Source: DASXMT01 sp035552655 (lineage in GTDB: Bacteria > Actinomycetota > Acidimicrobiia > Acidimicrobiales > RAAP-2). Taken from it: 13,326 nt of DNA. Shown here piece by piece: positions 13,312 through 13,326 of the stretch. The translations under genes and the position numbers were made by a program. Numbering within the stretch: position 1 is the first letter of the stretch; the number at the start of each line of letters is the position of its first letter. The DNA lies in NCBI GenBank assembly GCA_035552655.1, contig DASZLD010000114.1, forward strand, positions 1 to 13,326, in the 5' to 3' direction. The notes beneath the pieces were generated by a model that was given only the letters and a program-made list of their open reading frames with translations, was not told the origin of the DNA and made no database searches.

Positions 13312-13319
13312 GCGCTCAG
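13308..13319. other. 12-bp perfect palindrome across the LLM stop codon
   Basis: CTGAGCGCTCAG is a perfect palindrome that includes the TGA stop (13309-13311). The window ends 7 bp later, so whether it is part of a terminator or site cannot be seen. Confidence 0.4.
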
Positions 13320-13326
13320 GACCGGC

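Noticed and set aside
1..13326. Mobile elements, CRISPR arrays, tRNA or rRNA genes
   Set aside because: No transposase or integrase frames, no regularly spaced identical repeats with unique spacers, and no recognisable RNA gene features were found.

Overview
The window is a gene-dense, GC-rich chromosomal stretch with 15 protein-coding genes, short intergenic gaps, several GTG or TTG starts, and no RNA genes, mobile elements or CRISPR arrays that I can see. The families point to a high-GC actinobacterium: two luciferase-like (LLM) oxidoreductases of the F420-dependent type, a mycofactocin-coupled short-chain dehydrogenase, mycobacterial-type crotonases, and a WHG-type TetR regulator. An Acidimicrobiia-like or mycobacteria-like organism is an inference, since no marker gene is present.

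Layout. (1) 4-1556: a crotonase-fold protein (-) diverges from a hotdog thioesterase (+). (2) 1592-3337: a minus-strand pair, a second crotonase followed by an F420-type LLM oxidoreductase. (3) 3541-3966: an NTF2/SnoaL-like protein on the plus strand, diverging from that pair across about 200 bp that carry three tandem AT-richer repeats. (4) 4006-10119: seven genes in a row on the minus strand. In transcription order these are a mycofactocin-coupled SDR, a zinc alcohol dehydrogenase, a second SDR translationally coupled to an amidohydrolase_2, a 352-aa protein of unknown function with a WGDGLP motif, a Cys-form member of the UGSC (seleno)protein family, and a TetR regulator 2 bp behind it. (5) 10429-11655: a secreted branched-chain-amino-acid-type ABC solute-binding protein (+), with no permease or ATPase in view. 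(6) 11678-13311: a second NTF2/SnoaL-like protein (-) diverging from a second LLM oxidoreductase (+).

Taken together this looks like a catabolic locus. A solute-binding protein captures a substrate, alcohol dehydrogenases and SDRs oxidise hydroxyl groups, LLM enzymes reduce or oxygenate with a deazaflavin or flavin, the amidohydrolase opens a ring or lactone, and crotonases plus a thioesterase act on acyl-CoA intermediates. The substrate cannot be read from the sequence.

The least understood and most interesting part is the UGSC / WGDGLP / TetR cluster (4006-6327). It looks like a regulated two-protein redox module of unknown chemistry, in which the position that is selenocysteine in some relatives is cysteine here. 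A 15-bp inverted repeat upstream of the cluster is a candidate operator. Several short tandem repeats sit in the gaps of the minus-strand gene run.
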